From contig NC_135570.1 in assembly GCF_964340395.1 (NCBI RefSeq), forward strand, positions 13,272,822 to 13,336,821: a stretch of DNA of 64,000 nucleotides, in the 5' to 3' direction. The position numbers were made by a program, and so were the translations under genes. The stretch's first letter is position 1; each line of letters opens with the position of its first letter. This stretch comes from Glandiceps talaboti. Lineage: Eukaryota; Hemichordata; Enteropneusta; Spengelidae. The notes under the pieces are model-generated. The model saw only the letters and a program-made list of their open reading frames with translations. It ran no database searches and was not told the DNA's origin. This document shows, piece after piece, positions 11,867 through 24,500 of the stretch.

Positions 11867-14589
11867 AGGGAGAGAGCCATAGACAGAGACAGAGAGAGAG
11901 AGGGAGAGTGGGAAAAGGAAAGAAAAGGGGAGACAGAGAGAGGGTGTAGCTCCTGTCTTCATCAGCAATATCTATTTCCATATTTTACATTTGCTTCGCA
12001 ATGACTTAGTTAACTCTAATGCCGGAGACACTGAACAGAAATAGCGATAATTTACCTTCCAAATCGTTTCCACGCCATGTGTAACCCTTTCACTTCACCG
12101 GGAACTCCTACCGCCAGGCCACCCTGTGTTGAAAATATCAAAAAGAGATGGCAGTGAAAAAATTGAGCTTTCTCAGTTTATTTATGTATTCATACAATAA
12201 ATACAATAGACAAAATACAACTTGCCATCATAGACGACAGTGGAGATCTTCTATTCACCACGCCCCCCCCCCCCCATCCAACACATACATAACCACTCCC
12301 ATCAAACACACACAAATATTTTCAACGGTAATTTGTGATTTACTGGTAATCACACGTACATCCAATGTGTGTTTGTCCTTACATCCGTTCAAGTGTATTT
12401 TAAATGAGGATTAAAACGAATGAAAATAAAAGTCGCTGTCAAAAAGAACGAGCCTTACATATTCTGCGAGAGTCTCGTTGGTTTGGAACATGTCAGGCGT
12501 CGCTGCACCTGGAGCGGTTTCTCGGAAGTCCAATGTCAGTACCGTGTCGCCATTTTTGATCAACATGAAGCCTCCTCTAAAATTATAATGAAATAATATT
12601 ACTCGAATATCATCCCTGTTGTAGAAGCTTAGGCAGAATGACAGAATAAAATAATTTCTCTTCATAAAATTGACGATATTAACATTTTATAACAATTAAA
12701 ACATTGCACACTGCATACCAACATTGCAATAACGTTGTAATATGTCTATGAATGTTCTCAATCATCCAGGTATGAAGTTAATAACGAAATAATTGTAATC
12801 TATCCTACTGGACTTGTTGTTGTTTTGAATGGCAACAGTTTCACGTCCTATCCTAGACGCTTCCCCAACACCTCAACAGTATGAACCACTCCTTTGACAA
12901 TAAGGATGTGGTTATATTGGGACAAAGAACACAGGTGGTTCGAAAGAGGGGTAAAGGAGGCCATATATGTTTTTGAGCCTTCTCTTAATAGGGAAGGGAG
13001 ACTACGTCATAACTTGGCAGGCACGTACAACACTGTGGTCAGCGAAATTCCTCGACGTGACGGTTTTCATCATCACATGACAATCCTACTGTCAGGTGTC
13101 ACAAACCATATGTCACCAGATCATCAGTCGTCCAGGATAGGACGCGTACATGAAACTGTTGCCATTCTAAACAACAGTAAGTCCAGTAGGATAGATTATA
13201 ATTACTTCGTTGAAACTTGTATAATTATGGCAATGAAAGCATATTAATTGAAAATAGTACCACTAATACTAAAATGCTGTCGATATACACAAGTTTGACA
13301 CCAAATCACGTAATGCATACAAACTATGCATATTTGAGTAGAAAAATGCAAATAAAAACTCAAAAGTTCTGACTAGCTTTCGCCCTGTTAACAGAGCATC
13401 AGTTAGTATATAGGTAAATGAGTTGGCCAGTAAATGAGATGGCAGAAGAAATGCATACTTTTGAGCAAATATTAATCTGAAAAATTAATACACCGCTTAC
13501 AAATTTACAGAAGAAACGACAGTAAACGTAACAGCCAAAAAGAAATCGCACAGTGTACACTACATCGGATGTCATTTCGTCGTATAAAGTGCTTGTTTTG
13601 ACACACATCCGTAAATATTGACATGTTTTACATTTACTTGTTCAGTTTGTTTACATTTATTTCAAAATGTCAAGTCAGACTTGATAGGCTAAAGTTTCGA
13701 CGTACCCTCCAATTCCAGACGACTGGGCGTTCACGACACCCAAGCAAAGAACAGTGGATACTGCGGCATCAACGGCGTGACCTCCTTTGCGTAAAATATC
13801 GGCACCAATCTCAGAACATTGTTTAGCTCCACTCGTGACAGCACCGTGTTCCTGAAGGATATAAGCACATTATATTAATAAGAACAAAACTAGTGATAGC
13901 GTTAATTCTACTGACAAGAAAAAGTTTTTGTGTTGAAAATTAAAGCTTTTGTGTTACAATTTCTGTGATGTCTTGTCGATTGAGTACTATATATACGATA
14001 TTGACCGCCTTCGTACTAGTATACCTGGAAACAAAATCCGCCACTGGCGCCCTCACTCCTCACAAATAGTCTTGTTTGTAGACACGGAGTATGGACGCTG
14101 TCCCATGTCCCATTTACAAAAGGAGGGCCGTCGAGTGTCAAAATAGAGCCCCTACTTACTTTGTCGACTGTCAAGGGGCAATTATACATACATGCGCGAT
14201 TTTTATGATATTTCAACAAACTGTACACACAACAGCGATCATTTCAGGACGATTTTCACCATGTTTTATGATATGTCAAAGGTTAACCAACGTTAATCAC
14301 TGTACTTTGCATCATGGTTAATACAGCATCGTCGTAAATCACAGCCTCTTTTACGGCACCGTGCATGACGCACCGGCCGTCAAGAAATATCGTTTTTCGT
14401 GGCGTCAGCACAAAAACTGAACTCCGGCTAGGTGCATTTATTGAACTGAACTTTTGTTCCAAACACAACTTGAAAATTTTACCTGAACTTTTCGACTACA
14501 CATTTGTCTTTGTCAACAGATTGACCAACTATTCAGTACAAGGTCACGTGAACCTAATAAGGGGGTCATAGATGTATTTATTATTGGTA

Positions 14590-14647
<58 letters not shown>

Positions 14648-15546
14648 TTACATCACTGTATTCAATACTCACCTAGTACCTGTTTTTGTGTTTACTTTCG
14701 ATTGTGTGACGTCACGTGGTTTTTTTAAGTCAAATACTAGATAAATGAGAAAACTTTTCTTTTCCAACAAACTTAGGCCAACATTTAGGATAGCCATTAT
14801 TCAAAATACGGTCTACAACGTTTCTGCGGTCTATTAAACATGTTAAAAGCTTATAGGATGAATACCTTCCGATCATGGTTATGCAGGGTATGTGACCTGG
14901 GGGTCTTTGGCGGTGACCTTTGGGTCTTAATACAATATAGATTTGAAACCGTTAAATAAGTAAAGACATGGCAGACCAGACTGTTGCTCGGACTACACCT
15001 TTAAATTATAGAGCCTCCCATGGTATATGTTATATTTTATAGCCATATAGCCATTTATAGTCATACCATGGGCGTACAATAATGTAATGACTATAATGTA
15101 ATTACTCAGCAGGGCCAGACAATGTGCAGTGACCAGAGTACGTTCATATTTACATATCACTTTTCCTCAAGAAACCTTGGCCATTTTGCAACCTTTTCAA
15201 GGCCTCTACATGTTCAATAATATGGTTACATAAATAATATTAAAATGCATGTTTTATGCAAAGAATAAAATATAATTAATATGTTAATGACCTTTTATTC
15301 AAATTTTCTTACCTCATGTACATTGTGAAGCAGCGACAGTGTAACTATAACAATGACAGCAATGGCAATAACAGCAATGACCACAGCGACAAGTACGCAC
15401 ACTCCACGGTTAATACGTTGCTTTTCTTCAGGGGACAGCGAATATGTCGACGAGGTGGAATGTTCGTACTGAGAGCCCGAACCACTGGACAACAATGCTG
15501 TCTTTTCGCCGACGTCGTCTTTAGAATCGCGACCAGACATCCCCAC
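6073..15546 (-). CDS. GGT: Membrane-anchored gamma-glutamyltransferase, complete
   Basis: Thirteen exons join in one frame (604 codons): 15546-15313, 13851-13706, 12576-12459, 12123-12056, 11742-11669, 11111-10912, 10384-10297, 9849-9719, 8943-8855, 8430-8281, 7904-7790, 7310-7073, 6236-6073. The enzyme cleaves and transfers the gamma-glutamyl group of glutathione and its conjugates outside the cell. The N-terminus is a cytosolic tail with an acidic dileucine (EKTALL, 14-19) and one signal-anchor (about 48-73), giving a type II protein. Family landmarks are CSEIG (90-94), SSGIGGGGF (122-130), substrate-binding Arg in LDFRETAP (Arg145), the autocleavage nucleophile in DFGTAH (Thr416), NNVMDDF (452-458), Ser-Ser in KRPQSS (483-484) and GGNGGT (504-509). 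Several N-glycosylation sequons are present. Vertebrate GGTs are about 570-660 residues. Exon borders are reasoned from splice sites and phase. The one odd residue is Val454 (see findings). Confidence 0.95.
6567..6997. repeat. (ATAC)n array in GGT intron 12
   Basis: About 430 bp of ATAC units with interspersed ACAC and TTTATAC interruptions fills roughly half of the 836-bp intron between the last two GGT exons. Confidence 0.97.
7420..7725. repeat. (TAATA)n-rich low-complexity tract in GGT intron 11
   Basis: Degenerate TAATA pentanucleotide units with TAACA variants make up most of the intron between the exons ending at 7790 and starting at 7310. Confidence 0.9.
9245..9354. mobile_element. 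TAGTCTGTA-family MITE, copy 2 (inverted)
   Basis: It lies in GGT intron 8. It carries GACTGTAAGATGCGTCGTG at one end, the inverted core GATGTGTGAGGGCGCC and GTACAGAGACTA at the other end. Confidence 0.7.
11555..11644. mobile_element. TAGTCTGTA-family MITE, copy 3
   Basis: It runs from TAGTCTGTAAG to CTTACAGTCTA, with the core GACGGGGCGCCCTCACACAT in between. The right end is only 25 bases past the donor of the GGT exon ending at 11669. Confidence 0.78.
11791..11859. repeat. (AG)n / (CT)n tract in GGT intron 4
   Basis: About 70 bp of pure AG, then imperfect purine repeats to about 11945. On the coding strand this is a CT run about 50-115 bases upstream of the acceptor of exon 5 (exon start 11742), in a 313-bp intron. 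Confidence 0.95.
12750..13212. mobile_element. Penelope-like retroelement remnant with inverted ends
   Basis: In GGT intron 2. A plus-strand frame reads ERGVKEAIYVFEPSLNREGR, resembling the C-terminal end of the GIY-YIG endonuclease in Penelope-like elements (KES/EAI ... PSLNRDGG). The 3' part (about 13136-13204) is repeated inverted at about 12793-12852 (GTCCAGTAGGATAGATTA and its complement). The inverted copy continues into CATACCTGGATGATTGAGAA. A diverged copy of the end lies at 22890-23370. The type assignment is tentative. Confidence 0.5.
14595..14646. repeat. (AC)n microsatellite in GGT intron 1
   Basis: About 50 bp of uninterrupted AC dinucleotides. Confidence 0.97.
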
Positions 15547-15889
15547 AGCACGTTTCGTAAATCGACTCGTAGCCTATGTATTGTAAAAACTGTCGAGTCA
15601 CACTTGTATGGAGAGGTGAACTACTCCTCCTACTAAATTCTATTGTATTGACTGAAGTCCACCAGTATACATCACCCTAACAATGTTGTACAGACTCGGC
15701 GATATTAACAGAATGTCAGTCGGCGGTGTTCAGTTCACACTGTCACCCTGGAATGTCACCCTTCAAATACATGAATAGTTCCAATCACATACATGCATGT
15801 AAAGTAGAATTGTAAGCCCATGGGACACGACCCCAGGAACATTCACGCGACAAACCGCCCACCAAAAGTAGGTATTGGGACTAGCTTTA

Positions 15890-15993
15890 GGGGTCAACCA
15901 TTTGATTTCTGGGGGAGGGGGCTGATGGATTTTCGGCAAAAGATTGGTGTTGGGTCCAAATCCTCCACCCCCTGAAATCAAATGGTTGACCCC
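15890..15993. mobile_element. Hairpin element with perfect 20-bp arms
   Basis: The arms GGGGTCAACCATTTGATTTC (15890-15909) and its exact complement (15974-15993) flank partly complementary G-rich and C-rich stretches. It fits a MITE about 350 bases upstream of the GGT start codon. Confidence 0.7.
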
Positions 15994-18900
15994 TTACGAC
16001 CTCGATCGTACCCGATATTGTACATGTATCTAGGGCACTCATTGTACCCACAGCCGGTCGACGACTAGCGACTTAAGTTGCAGTCAGCACCGTGTTTGGT
16101 AAAGTCGTAATCTCTCTATCACGTGAGTGGGGCTGAAGATATGCCAGTCACAATGAGTAGGCAAAAACAAGAGATGGACTTTTATGATGTAGGCCCTATT
16201 AGTAAACTCAGTATGCACGTATGTTTACTCAATGTCTTTGTTATTGATGGACTGTGGTTCACTATATATAGCGGGTGGGTGGGGCTGCTGCTTCTTAGTA
16301 ACGGCATATACTGTACACAGCAGTTATTCCTTTAGAATTTCCGAACCGAGATTACTTGAGCACCTCAGTCAAACCATACGGTTCACTGTCCTACTTTTTA
16401 GAGCGAGAAACAGTTGTACTATTAAATGTCCAGTCTCTTACTATACTAGTTACAGTCTGGCCTTTATTGAAAAATAGACATTATTTTTAAAATGGGTTTA
16501 CAGTACAGTACACAGTTTGTATTCTTTAGATTCTTGACAGTGCGTATGTATGGATCAAGTGAGTCTGAATCCTAATCACAATTAACTAAAAGGGGTCATC
16601 AAAGGAATTCTAAATAACATTAAAACAATGGCTCAAATACATTGATGTTTAGCCAAGTCCATATAACGCATTACAGTGTGTTCAGTTTACAGTCACTACA
16701 TGCTTTAATCAACACCTTTCTTACTTAATCGACCAAATCCATGATTGAAACTATTTGTCGCATGCTCGAATTCGAATGAAGGAAATGTGAGGAATTTTAG
16801 AAGAGGGGGTACAATAAAGGTGAACTAGCACTAGTTTGAGTAATATAATGGGAGTGTTATTTTTTTCTCAACCCGACAACCTTCAATGTTAATAATATTC
16901 ACTGATAACTTTTAAAAATACCAATAATTAGACATTTTGCATTGTTCATTTGAGGTAAATTTTGTCCATAAGTGAAGTAGTTTAGTAACAGGTTGGAATT
17001 ATAATTGCTTTTTGGTGCGTATTTTTGAATGTGGACCCAAAAATCAAATTTTATTTTATATATTGCACCATATTGTGTACTGCTACACAAATATGTTTAC
17101 CCACAGGGGATTCAATACTATTCAGGATGAACGATATTATGATTACATCATTATATCTAACCAAACAGTTTCATAAAAAGCTCCAGTTGTACCTCGTGCA
17201 TTCACTGGGCCACTCTTAAAATAAATACACCACAATTTATAATTTCTTAGAAAACATTTTAATGCACCATCTCAAGTTCAAGGACCAAGAATCAGCAAAT
17301 CTAATAAAAATCATTTCCATTCCAAAAAAAAGTACATTTTCACAGGTGCCACACATACATCTTACTATCTCTACTCAAAATCTCTGTCATCATCATCAGA
17401 GCAAATAATGTATTTTGAGTATCAAAATGATTTCAGAAATAAATGCTTACAGTTGGTTTTTCATCTACAATATATACAAACATATGTACAAAATATGAAA
17501 CCTTACAACTTAATACTAAAATTTGGCCCATAATTATTCTTGCAAATCAATTCAAATGAGAAAAAATAGAACAATTTACACAGCTGGTATTTCTTTCCAT
17601 TTTCATACTGTATGTATTCAAAGTATGGACAAATATCCGTCTATGTCACTGATCTGTGACTCCAATAGCTCATATAATTCTCAGCTTGTTATAGTTTAAA
17701 TTCAAACTGATTAAGTTAGCCATGCCCCCAAAGCTGTTATCAGTATACCATATGTTTAAATTTACATAATTACATGTAAATTACATGTAAATTACATGTA
17801 AATTAACTCACTTCATGTGTTGCGAATTGTGGTCATCACAGTTACCTGTGTTCATTTACATAATGACCACATGAAAAACCAAACAGTGTGAGGAGATGTA
17901 TTTAATCACTCCCGAGTGCGACCAATCAGTATGGGCAAATTTGCAAATACTGATACCCACTTCATATAAGACTCTATAACAAGTTGTGAGTTAGGACAGC
18001 TATCTCAGTCACATATCAGTGCCATAGACAGGCTAGAAGACATACAGTGTTATACCTAATACTGCAGTAGTGGTTAAAAAGATAAAATATATTTCCATTT
18101 GTACATATACGTCATTCAGTACCCTATGTATAACTCAGAGATAATGTTTCATGTGATCACATGTTAATTTTTTACAAAATAATTTACATATTGTACAAAC
18201 AGTGCATTCAAAGCATTTTTTTATACACCATTTTGTTTCTGATCATGTAACCACTGCTACATGTTTAGCGAATGTTTACATATTATGTGCAAACAATGGC
18301 AACTCTTTCAATCCAACCATGTTGCAAATACAAGTATTCTCATGATTCATGACTGACTAAAGATTTTTCACAGTTAGCTTTCTACAGTTGTAGTTATCTT
18401 TCTTATAGTATATAAACATCAAACTTTGAAAAATACAAATGGATAAGAAAGCTGGAAGTTCTTAACAAAACTCAACATTACAAGTTTTTAAGCACTCTAA
18501 CTAGCTTTTCTAGTGGTGAAAATATTAAGTTTGCAGTAAAACAGAAATACACTGCTTACCACATTTATATTCATACTTATTGGTATGGTACAAAACTTCA
18601 GTAAGTGCACACTGAAATATTTCTTGATCAAAACAAATAAGAAAGTTTGGTTTTTAAGAGCAAACATCAGTATATTTCGTGTTCTCATCCAGTTTCTTCA
18701 AAACAATATTTACTTTGACAATCAAACATTTTACATCACACAAAATGGTATAAAACATCAAAACACATTATTTCATGATGCTCTATGTTCTGAGATGAGT
18801 AATTTTAGTTTTCATAATTTCAAAAACCTTCAGCAGTTCAAATTATAATGTGTAATATTGAAATTTCTAATTTTCATTTAATACTTGTCACATGATTTAT

Positions 18901-19087
18901 TTTAAAAGTTTGGTCAGAATCAAATTTGAGTTTGGCCGATATAAATTAGAAGCAAAAAACACAAAATGGAGACATGTAGTGAGCACCAGATTGTGGTCAT
19001 TTCTATTAACAGTGCAAAAACAAATATTATTTGGTACATTATTTAGGTTAGATACATAAAAACTTAAAGCCTAGAATTAATGCTTAA

Positions 19088-19435
19088 AGTGGCCATATGG
19101 ATGAGGATTGGATATCTATTTTTGGACTTTTAATTTATAAAACAATTTTATCATTGCTTCCTACTCAAAACATCAATGTGAAACAATATATGCCAAGTCC
19201 TTATTTGTAATTCAATAAATTGCAGAAGATTAATATAAATGTAAAGCTTTGTTATTGTATGTACAATATCAAACTTTTCACATATTATTTGAGCTTTTTG
19301 CAATTTATTGAGTAAACAAACACAATCTTGGTCTATGTTTTTACAAATTGATTTTTCAAGTAGGAAGTCATGATAAAACTGTTTTATAAATTAAAAATCC
19401 AAAATAAATACTCAATCCGCATCCATATGGCTACT
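19088..19435. mobile_element. TTAA-flanked MITE (piggyBac-like target)
   Basis: A 348-bp segment is bounded on both sides by TTAA (19084-19087 and 19436-19439). Its ends AGTGGCCATATGGATGAGG and the complement of CCGCATCCATATGGCTACT extend into imperfect inverted repeats of about 80 bp. There is no open frame. TTAA duplication is the habit of piggyBac transposases. A half copy starts at another TTAA at 47816. Confidence 0.8.
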
Positions 19436-19958
19436 TTAAATCTTTGGACATATTGATCAAATTTGAGTTTTCGCATTTTGGAAATTTGAAGCATAATAAA
19501 ACAACAGAGAAATAGTTGTTTGATCACTGCATTCCAGTCCTTTCTTTCAGTGCATAGAAAATGATACTAAACTGAAAACTGTTATTGGTATTTCATGTAT
19601 GTGAGCACCATATTTACAAATACATTTTCATTTTCCACATGGAGAGGGAGGGGACTGGGTAATGAGGGGCGATTATGTTAGTAAACTTAATCAGCGAACT
19701 CCAACATTTGATCAAAATTAAAGCTATTTGCTTAATATTCACAAATCAAAACAGTTTAAGTATAACATTCACACCATTCACATTTGTGTATGGCTGTAAA
19801 AAATAAAACAAACACTGATGTTGGATATATTGGACACCACTTTTCAACGGATTTAGTTTTCATGGAAAATAAAATTTGACTGGCTCTCTTTAATTGTTAA
19901 CCAGCACACAACGTCAGGCAAATTTGCATAAATTTATGTAAATTGTGTATTTTGTCCT

Positions 19959-19964
19959 TTTATT
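19959..19964 (-). terminator. Candidate poly(A) signal of the coiled-coil gene
   Basis: AATAAA on the minus strand about 400 bases past the stop codon. Other AT-rich variants lie nearby, so this is only a candidate. Confidence 0.3.
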
Positions 19965-20366
19965 CACTTATTATTAAAATAACTTGTAATGATCTTATAA
20001 TAACCATAGGCCTTTCATCGTACATTGGATGTTTTCTTTTTTCTCATTTCCAATGATTTTTGACAAGAGAAGTGTACATTTGAGTGGAAAAATAACAACA
20101 GCAACAATTGCATATATGAAGTCCTACTGAGTAAAATGTAGTTATTCACATAATGCATTATTCACTGGTGTTAGTTTGATTTTTTTTGTGTGATTCACTT
20201 TCTCTCTTTTCACTAATTATTCCCACAAATGACATTCCCATGAAAAATATCTACACTAATGTTGTAGCATATCATATCTGTAAATTGGAGAGTTAGACTC
20301 AAACAATTGTTTTCAGCACAAACTAAATCCCTTGAACGAGAGTGTTCCATAATACCAAGCCAAGCA

Positions 20367-21425
20367 TTAATGATAACTTTGTGTCGTATCTGTTTTATCA
20401 CCAATTTTCACCAGTCTTCGGTGCTCCTGAAACAAGAAATTACAATAAATAAAGATATAATATTATTACATATGTAACCAGTGATTACTTGCACTGGTGT
20501 GTGCTCATAATAGTTGTATTTGCACAGCAGTGCAACACTGAAAACATTACAGCATAAATGTATGCAAATTATATGCAAATGAGTACCTTGTACACGAAAT
20601 CATGTGATCACACTATGATTTTTACTGAAATTTACTGTTTCAGGTAAACATATGCAATAGATAACAGAACCCAATGCCACATGAATGCCAGTTTGGGTAC
20701 TTTGTGTATTTGCACTTGCGTTTGCAGTGTTTTCTGCTGCAATTTCACTGCAGAATTTTTACAATGTTCTCTGCAATCGTACTTTCCTGAGTAATGGTCG
20801 ACTGCAGAGAACATTGTAAAAATTCTTGTAAATACCATAAGTATGCCACACTTGCACTCACCCATCATCAGGTTCTGTCATATGATTATGTGTATATCAT
20901 GTTTGACAGACACAATCAGTGCAATGTTGTTTAGATATTATTTACCTAATAATTGTGTTTTTTAGCCCAGAAAAATATGAGTGACGCTATGGGGCACTGT
21001 TACCTTGGGTTGAGGACGAGAAATTTAGAAGGGGATTTGTGTCAATTGAACTCAATTTGGCTGCTTATGTGGTATTCCAAACAAATGCTAAATAAAATTC
21101 TCACCCTTTCAGTTTCTTCTAACATGTACTTGTCTTCTTTCATTTTCACTCTGTGTTGTTGTAATGCAAGATAACTTTCTTCTCTATTCACATGGTACTG
21201 CCAAAAGTAAGAAATAAACATATGAATCAATCAATGAATCTATCATCAATAAATCAATCAATCAATCAATCAATTAATTGATTATTCAGTTAACTAAACA
21301 ATAATTCAACAATCTATGAAGTACATAAACCAATCAATCAATCAATCAATTATTTAATTGATTCTTCAATTAGCTAAACAATAATTCAACAATCTATGTA
21401 TGAAGTACATCAATCAATCAATCAG

Positions 21426-21458
<33 letters not shown>

Positions 21459-21500
21459 TCTTCAGTTTACAAAACAACCATTATAAAAAAGTGCATCAAT

Positions 21501-21533
<33 letters not shown>

Positions 21534-21537
21534 TGTG

Positions 21538-21598
<61 letters not shown>

Positions 21599-24500
21599 AT
21601 TATTCAACAATAATTTAACAATCTATGAAGCACATAAACCAATCAATCGATCAATAAATTCTTCAGTTTACAAAACAACTATTCAACAATCTATGAAGTG
21701 CATCAAATCAATCAATCAATCAATTCTTCAGTTTACAAAATAATTGTTCAACAATCTATGAAGTACATCAATGAAATTATCCCTAACAAGTTTTAAAAGA
21801 GCATGTGCCCCTTTAGAATTCTGTCTTACCTTATACAATTCAGCTTGTTCTCGTTGTAGTTTCTGTTCGACATCCTTTTCTTGTCGTAGACATTCAACTG
21901 CCTGTTCTTTCATTTTGATTGAATTCAATCGTTTGATTTCATCAAGTTTACCAGTAATTCTCTTACATAGTTGCTCTTTCTGTTTCCTTGAATACTCAGC
22001 CTGTCGCACTTTGTTGTACAAATCTTGTTCTATTTCTTCTTGTTTGTTGACAGTTCGCTATTTTTAAGATGAAAAAAAACAATGTTTTTATTTCACTGTC
22101 ACGTATCTTACAGTCTAGATGAATGCCATGATATAGTACTTTACATTATATTTGTACAATGTGCTCATCTCAGCTGTATTTGTGAAACAAACTCACACAA
22201 CATTCTAAATTATCGTACAAAATCATATTTATTTATACATGCTTAATACATCAGCAGAAACTTTCTGTGTGGGCTTGTATATGGTGGAGAGCAAAATCAT
22301 AGAAAACGATTCCCACACTTATAGTATCTAGACTACTACATATAAGTTAGTAGCATATACTTACCACACAGTGTTTTAATTTATCTTCATGTTGTCGTCT
22401 CTCAGCATCGTGTTGTCGTTTGGCCATTCTCTCCATGTACGCTTCTAGTTGTTGTTCATGTTTCACTTTACGTTGTCTTGTCAGTGAGTTTACCTTTTGA
22501 TGCCTCTTGATATCATGGGCCTACAATATCAAATACAACATTGTACTGGAATCTAAATTTCTAATAACTTGGCTATATCGTTTAGGCTTAAGTAAGACTA
22601 AGTTAAAGTTTGGGACTGTAAGACAGGGTTAATGTTGCACTCTTACTATCTCATCACTGTGGCAATATCAAGCCTTTCTCAGCCAGTTAACAATCTATCC
22701 TGGCATCCTCCAGGCCTCGCAACACATTGGAAGGCATTATTGAATTTCCTTTTCATGAAGAAGCTTGGTTTATCTTAAAATATTCTTAAGAAAATTGACA
22801 AAGCTCTGAATTTATAATTGAAGTTGCATTACTGTTACCGGTACATAGATGTATGAATTTACATGGATGATATGTTTAGGAAGTGTAGGAATGTTCTCGA
22901 TCATCTAGGTATTAACCCTTTCATTCCTAGAGACGACATTGGAATAAATAGAAACTTGATTGTAAGAACATTTTCTAAAATATAAGAATATTACTTCATT
23001 GGGAAGTAATATTTCTTGAATTCTGATCTAAAATAAAGTTGATCTTTTTCCAAAAATTACAGAGAAACAAGAATTTTTGTTCAAAAATTTTGGCGGGAAA
23101 GTTTCTAGTCCTGAAAGGGTTAAGTTATTCATGAATCAATTAGAATCTATCCGATTGGACTTTCTGGGTTTTTAATGGCAATATATTTTCATGTTCTATC
23201 CTAAACATATCTTCAGGTTGACTAATAATGTGACAATTGCTTGGTGGCACTTGACAAACTCTATTACCCCATTGAAAGGATGTAGCAACTACTTCCCAAG
23301 GCTGACAGCTGAGGGAAATATTGTCGCTACATAACAGCATGTCTACTAGTGCCCAAATAAGGTCAGGCAATAAATGTTTTATTACACATCACATTTCTAG
23401 GCAAGCTGCATGTATTCTTTCTGAAGTCAAAGCAAATTACTGATAGAACTCCAGTGCTATTGTAATAGTGCCCTAGGGAATATAGAAAATGAACAGTACC
23501 CTCTGTATGCAAATTGAGGTCACTATGGGTCACAAGTCCATACCATGTGATATGATCTAAGCCAATCAGTGAAGGCTGTTAATGTAAATGATGTTATAAA
23601 TATGTATACAGATGATAATTTACCTGGACTCTTTGATCGATTTGTTTGCTCTTGAGATCAAGTTCAGCATTTAAGGCAGCTTCCTGTAGTTGTCTCTGTG
23701 TACTGGTGTTGTCAACTAGTCTGTTTTGGGTATCTTGTAGGTGACGACCCTCTATATGAAAAAGTACAGCACATGTTAAAAATGAAGAAGTTAAACTGTG
23801 TGATAAATTGAGAGTGACTTAGATTTTTTAAATAGAAGCAAGTTGTCACGTTAACTTCCCTTGTATCTTAGGGGTATTAAATGGATCAATAGTGGATAAA
23901 TAACTAATTGCTTAAAGTTAGGGGTAGTCCTCAACCTCTCCCTCATCCAACTTAAGTTAAAAAAAATTAAAAATATGAATTGTATTCAGACTCCTTTCAG
24001 AGTAACAGTCGTTTCAAAATGGTTCATGTATTTAGTGCCGTGTCATATATAAATACAAGATCACTTTACATATAAAATTCTCTGTTATGTTTTTGAAAAA
24101 AAAAGTTTGGAACAGTAAGTATCTGAACTTGTGACAAGAGACAGTTGAAGTGTACATCATACCATCAACATGTAAGGTTTTTACATTAACTTGACAACTC
24201 GAGAATCTCCAAGATTTTGTAAATGGTCAACAAATCTACCTTCTCCCGTCTGGCTTTCTGTGATATAAATGCTTTGGCCAAAGTGAGATCTACACTCAAT
24301 GCATTGTGGGAACAGGAAGTGAGTATTGTAATATTATTCATATTTTACCTTCTCTGGCTTTCTGTGATATATGTGATTTGGACAAGATGAGATCTGCACT
24401 CAATGCATTGTGGGAACAGGAAGTGAACATTGTAATATTATTCATACTTTACCTTCTCTGGCTTTCTGTGATATATGTGATTTGGACAATATGAGATCTG

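Larger units (their letters stand above)
15547..20366. other. Intergenic region between GGT and the coiled-coil gene
   Basis: Both neighbours are on the minus strand, so the left edge holds the GGT promoter and 5' UTR and the right edge the 3' UTR of the coiled-coil gene. No further coding exon was found. A perfect hairpin lies at 15890-15993 and a TTAA-flanked element at 19088-19435. Three tandem ACATGTAAATT units occur at about 17770-17803. Confidence 0.5.

Noticed and set aside
15316-15636. 106-codon plus-strand open frame
   Set aside because: Antisense shadow of GGT exon 1, whose minus-strand translation gives the signal-anchor.
21232-21773. Possible CRISPR-like array because of regular repeats and spacers
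   Set aside because: The repeats are simple TCAA units of variable number, the spacers resemble each other, and the region is an intron of an animal gene.
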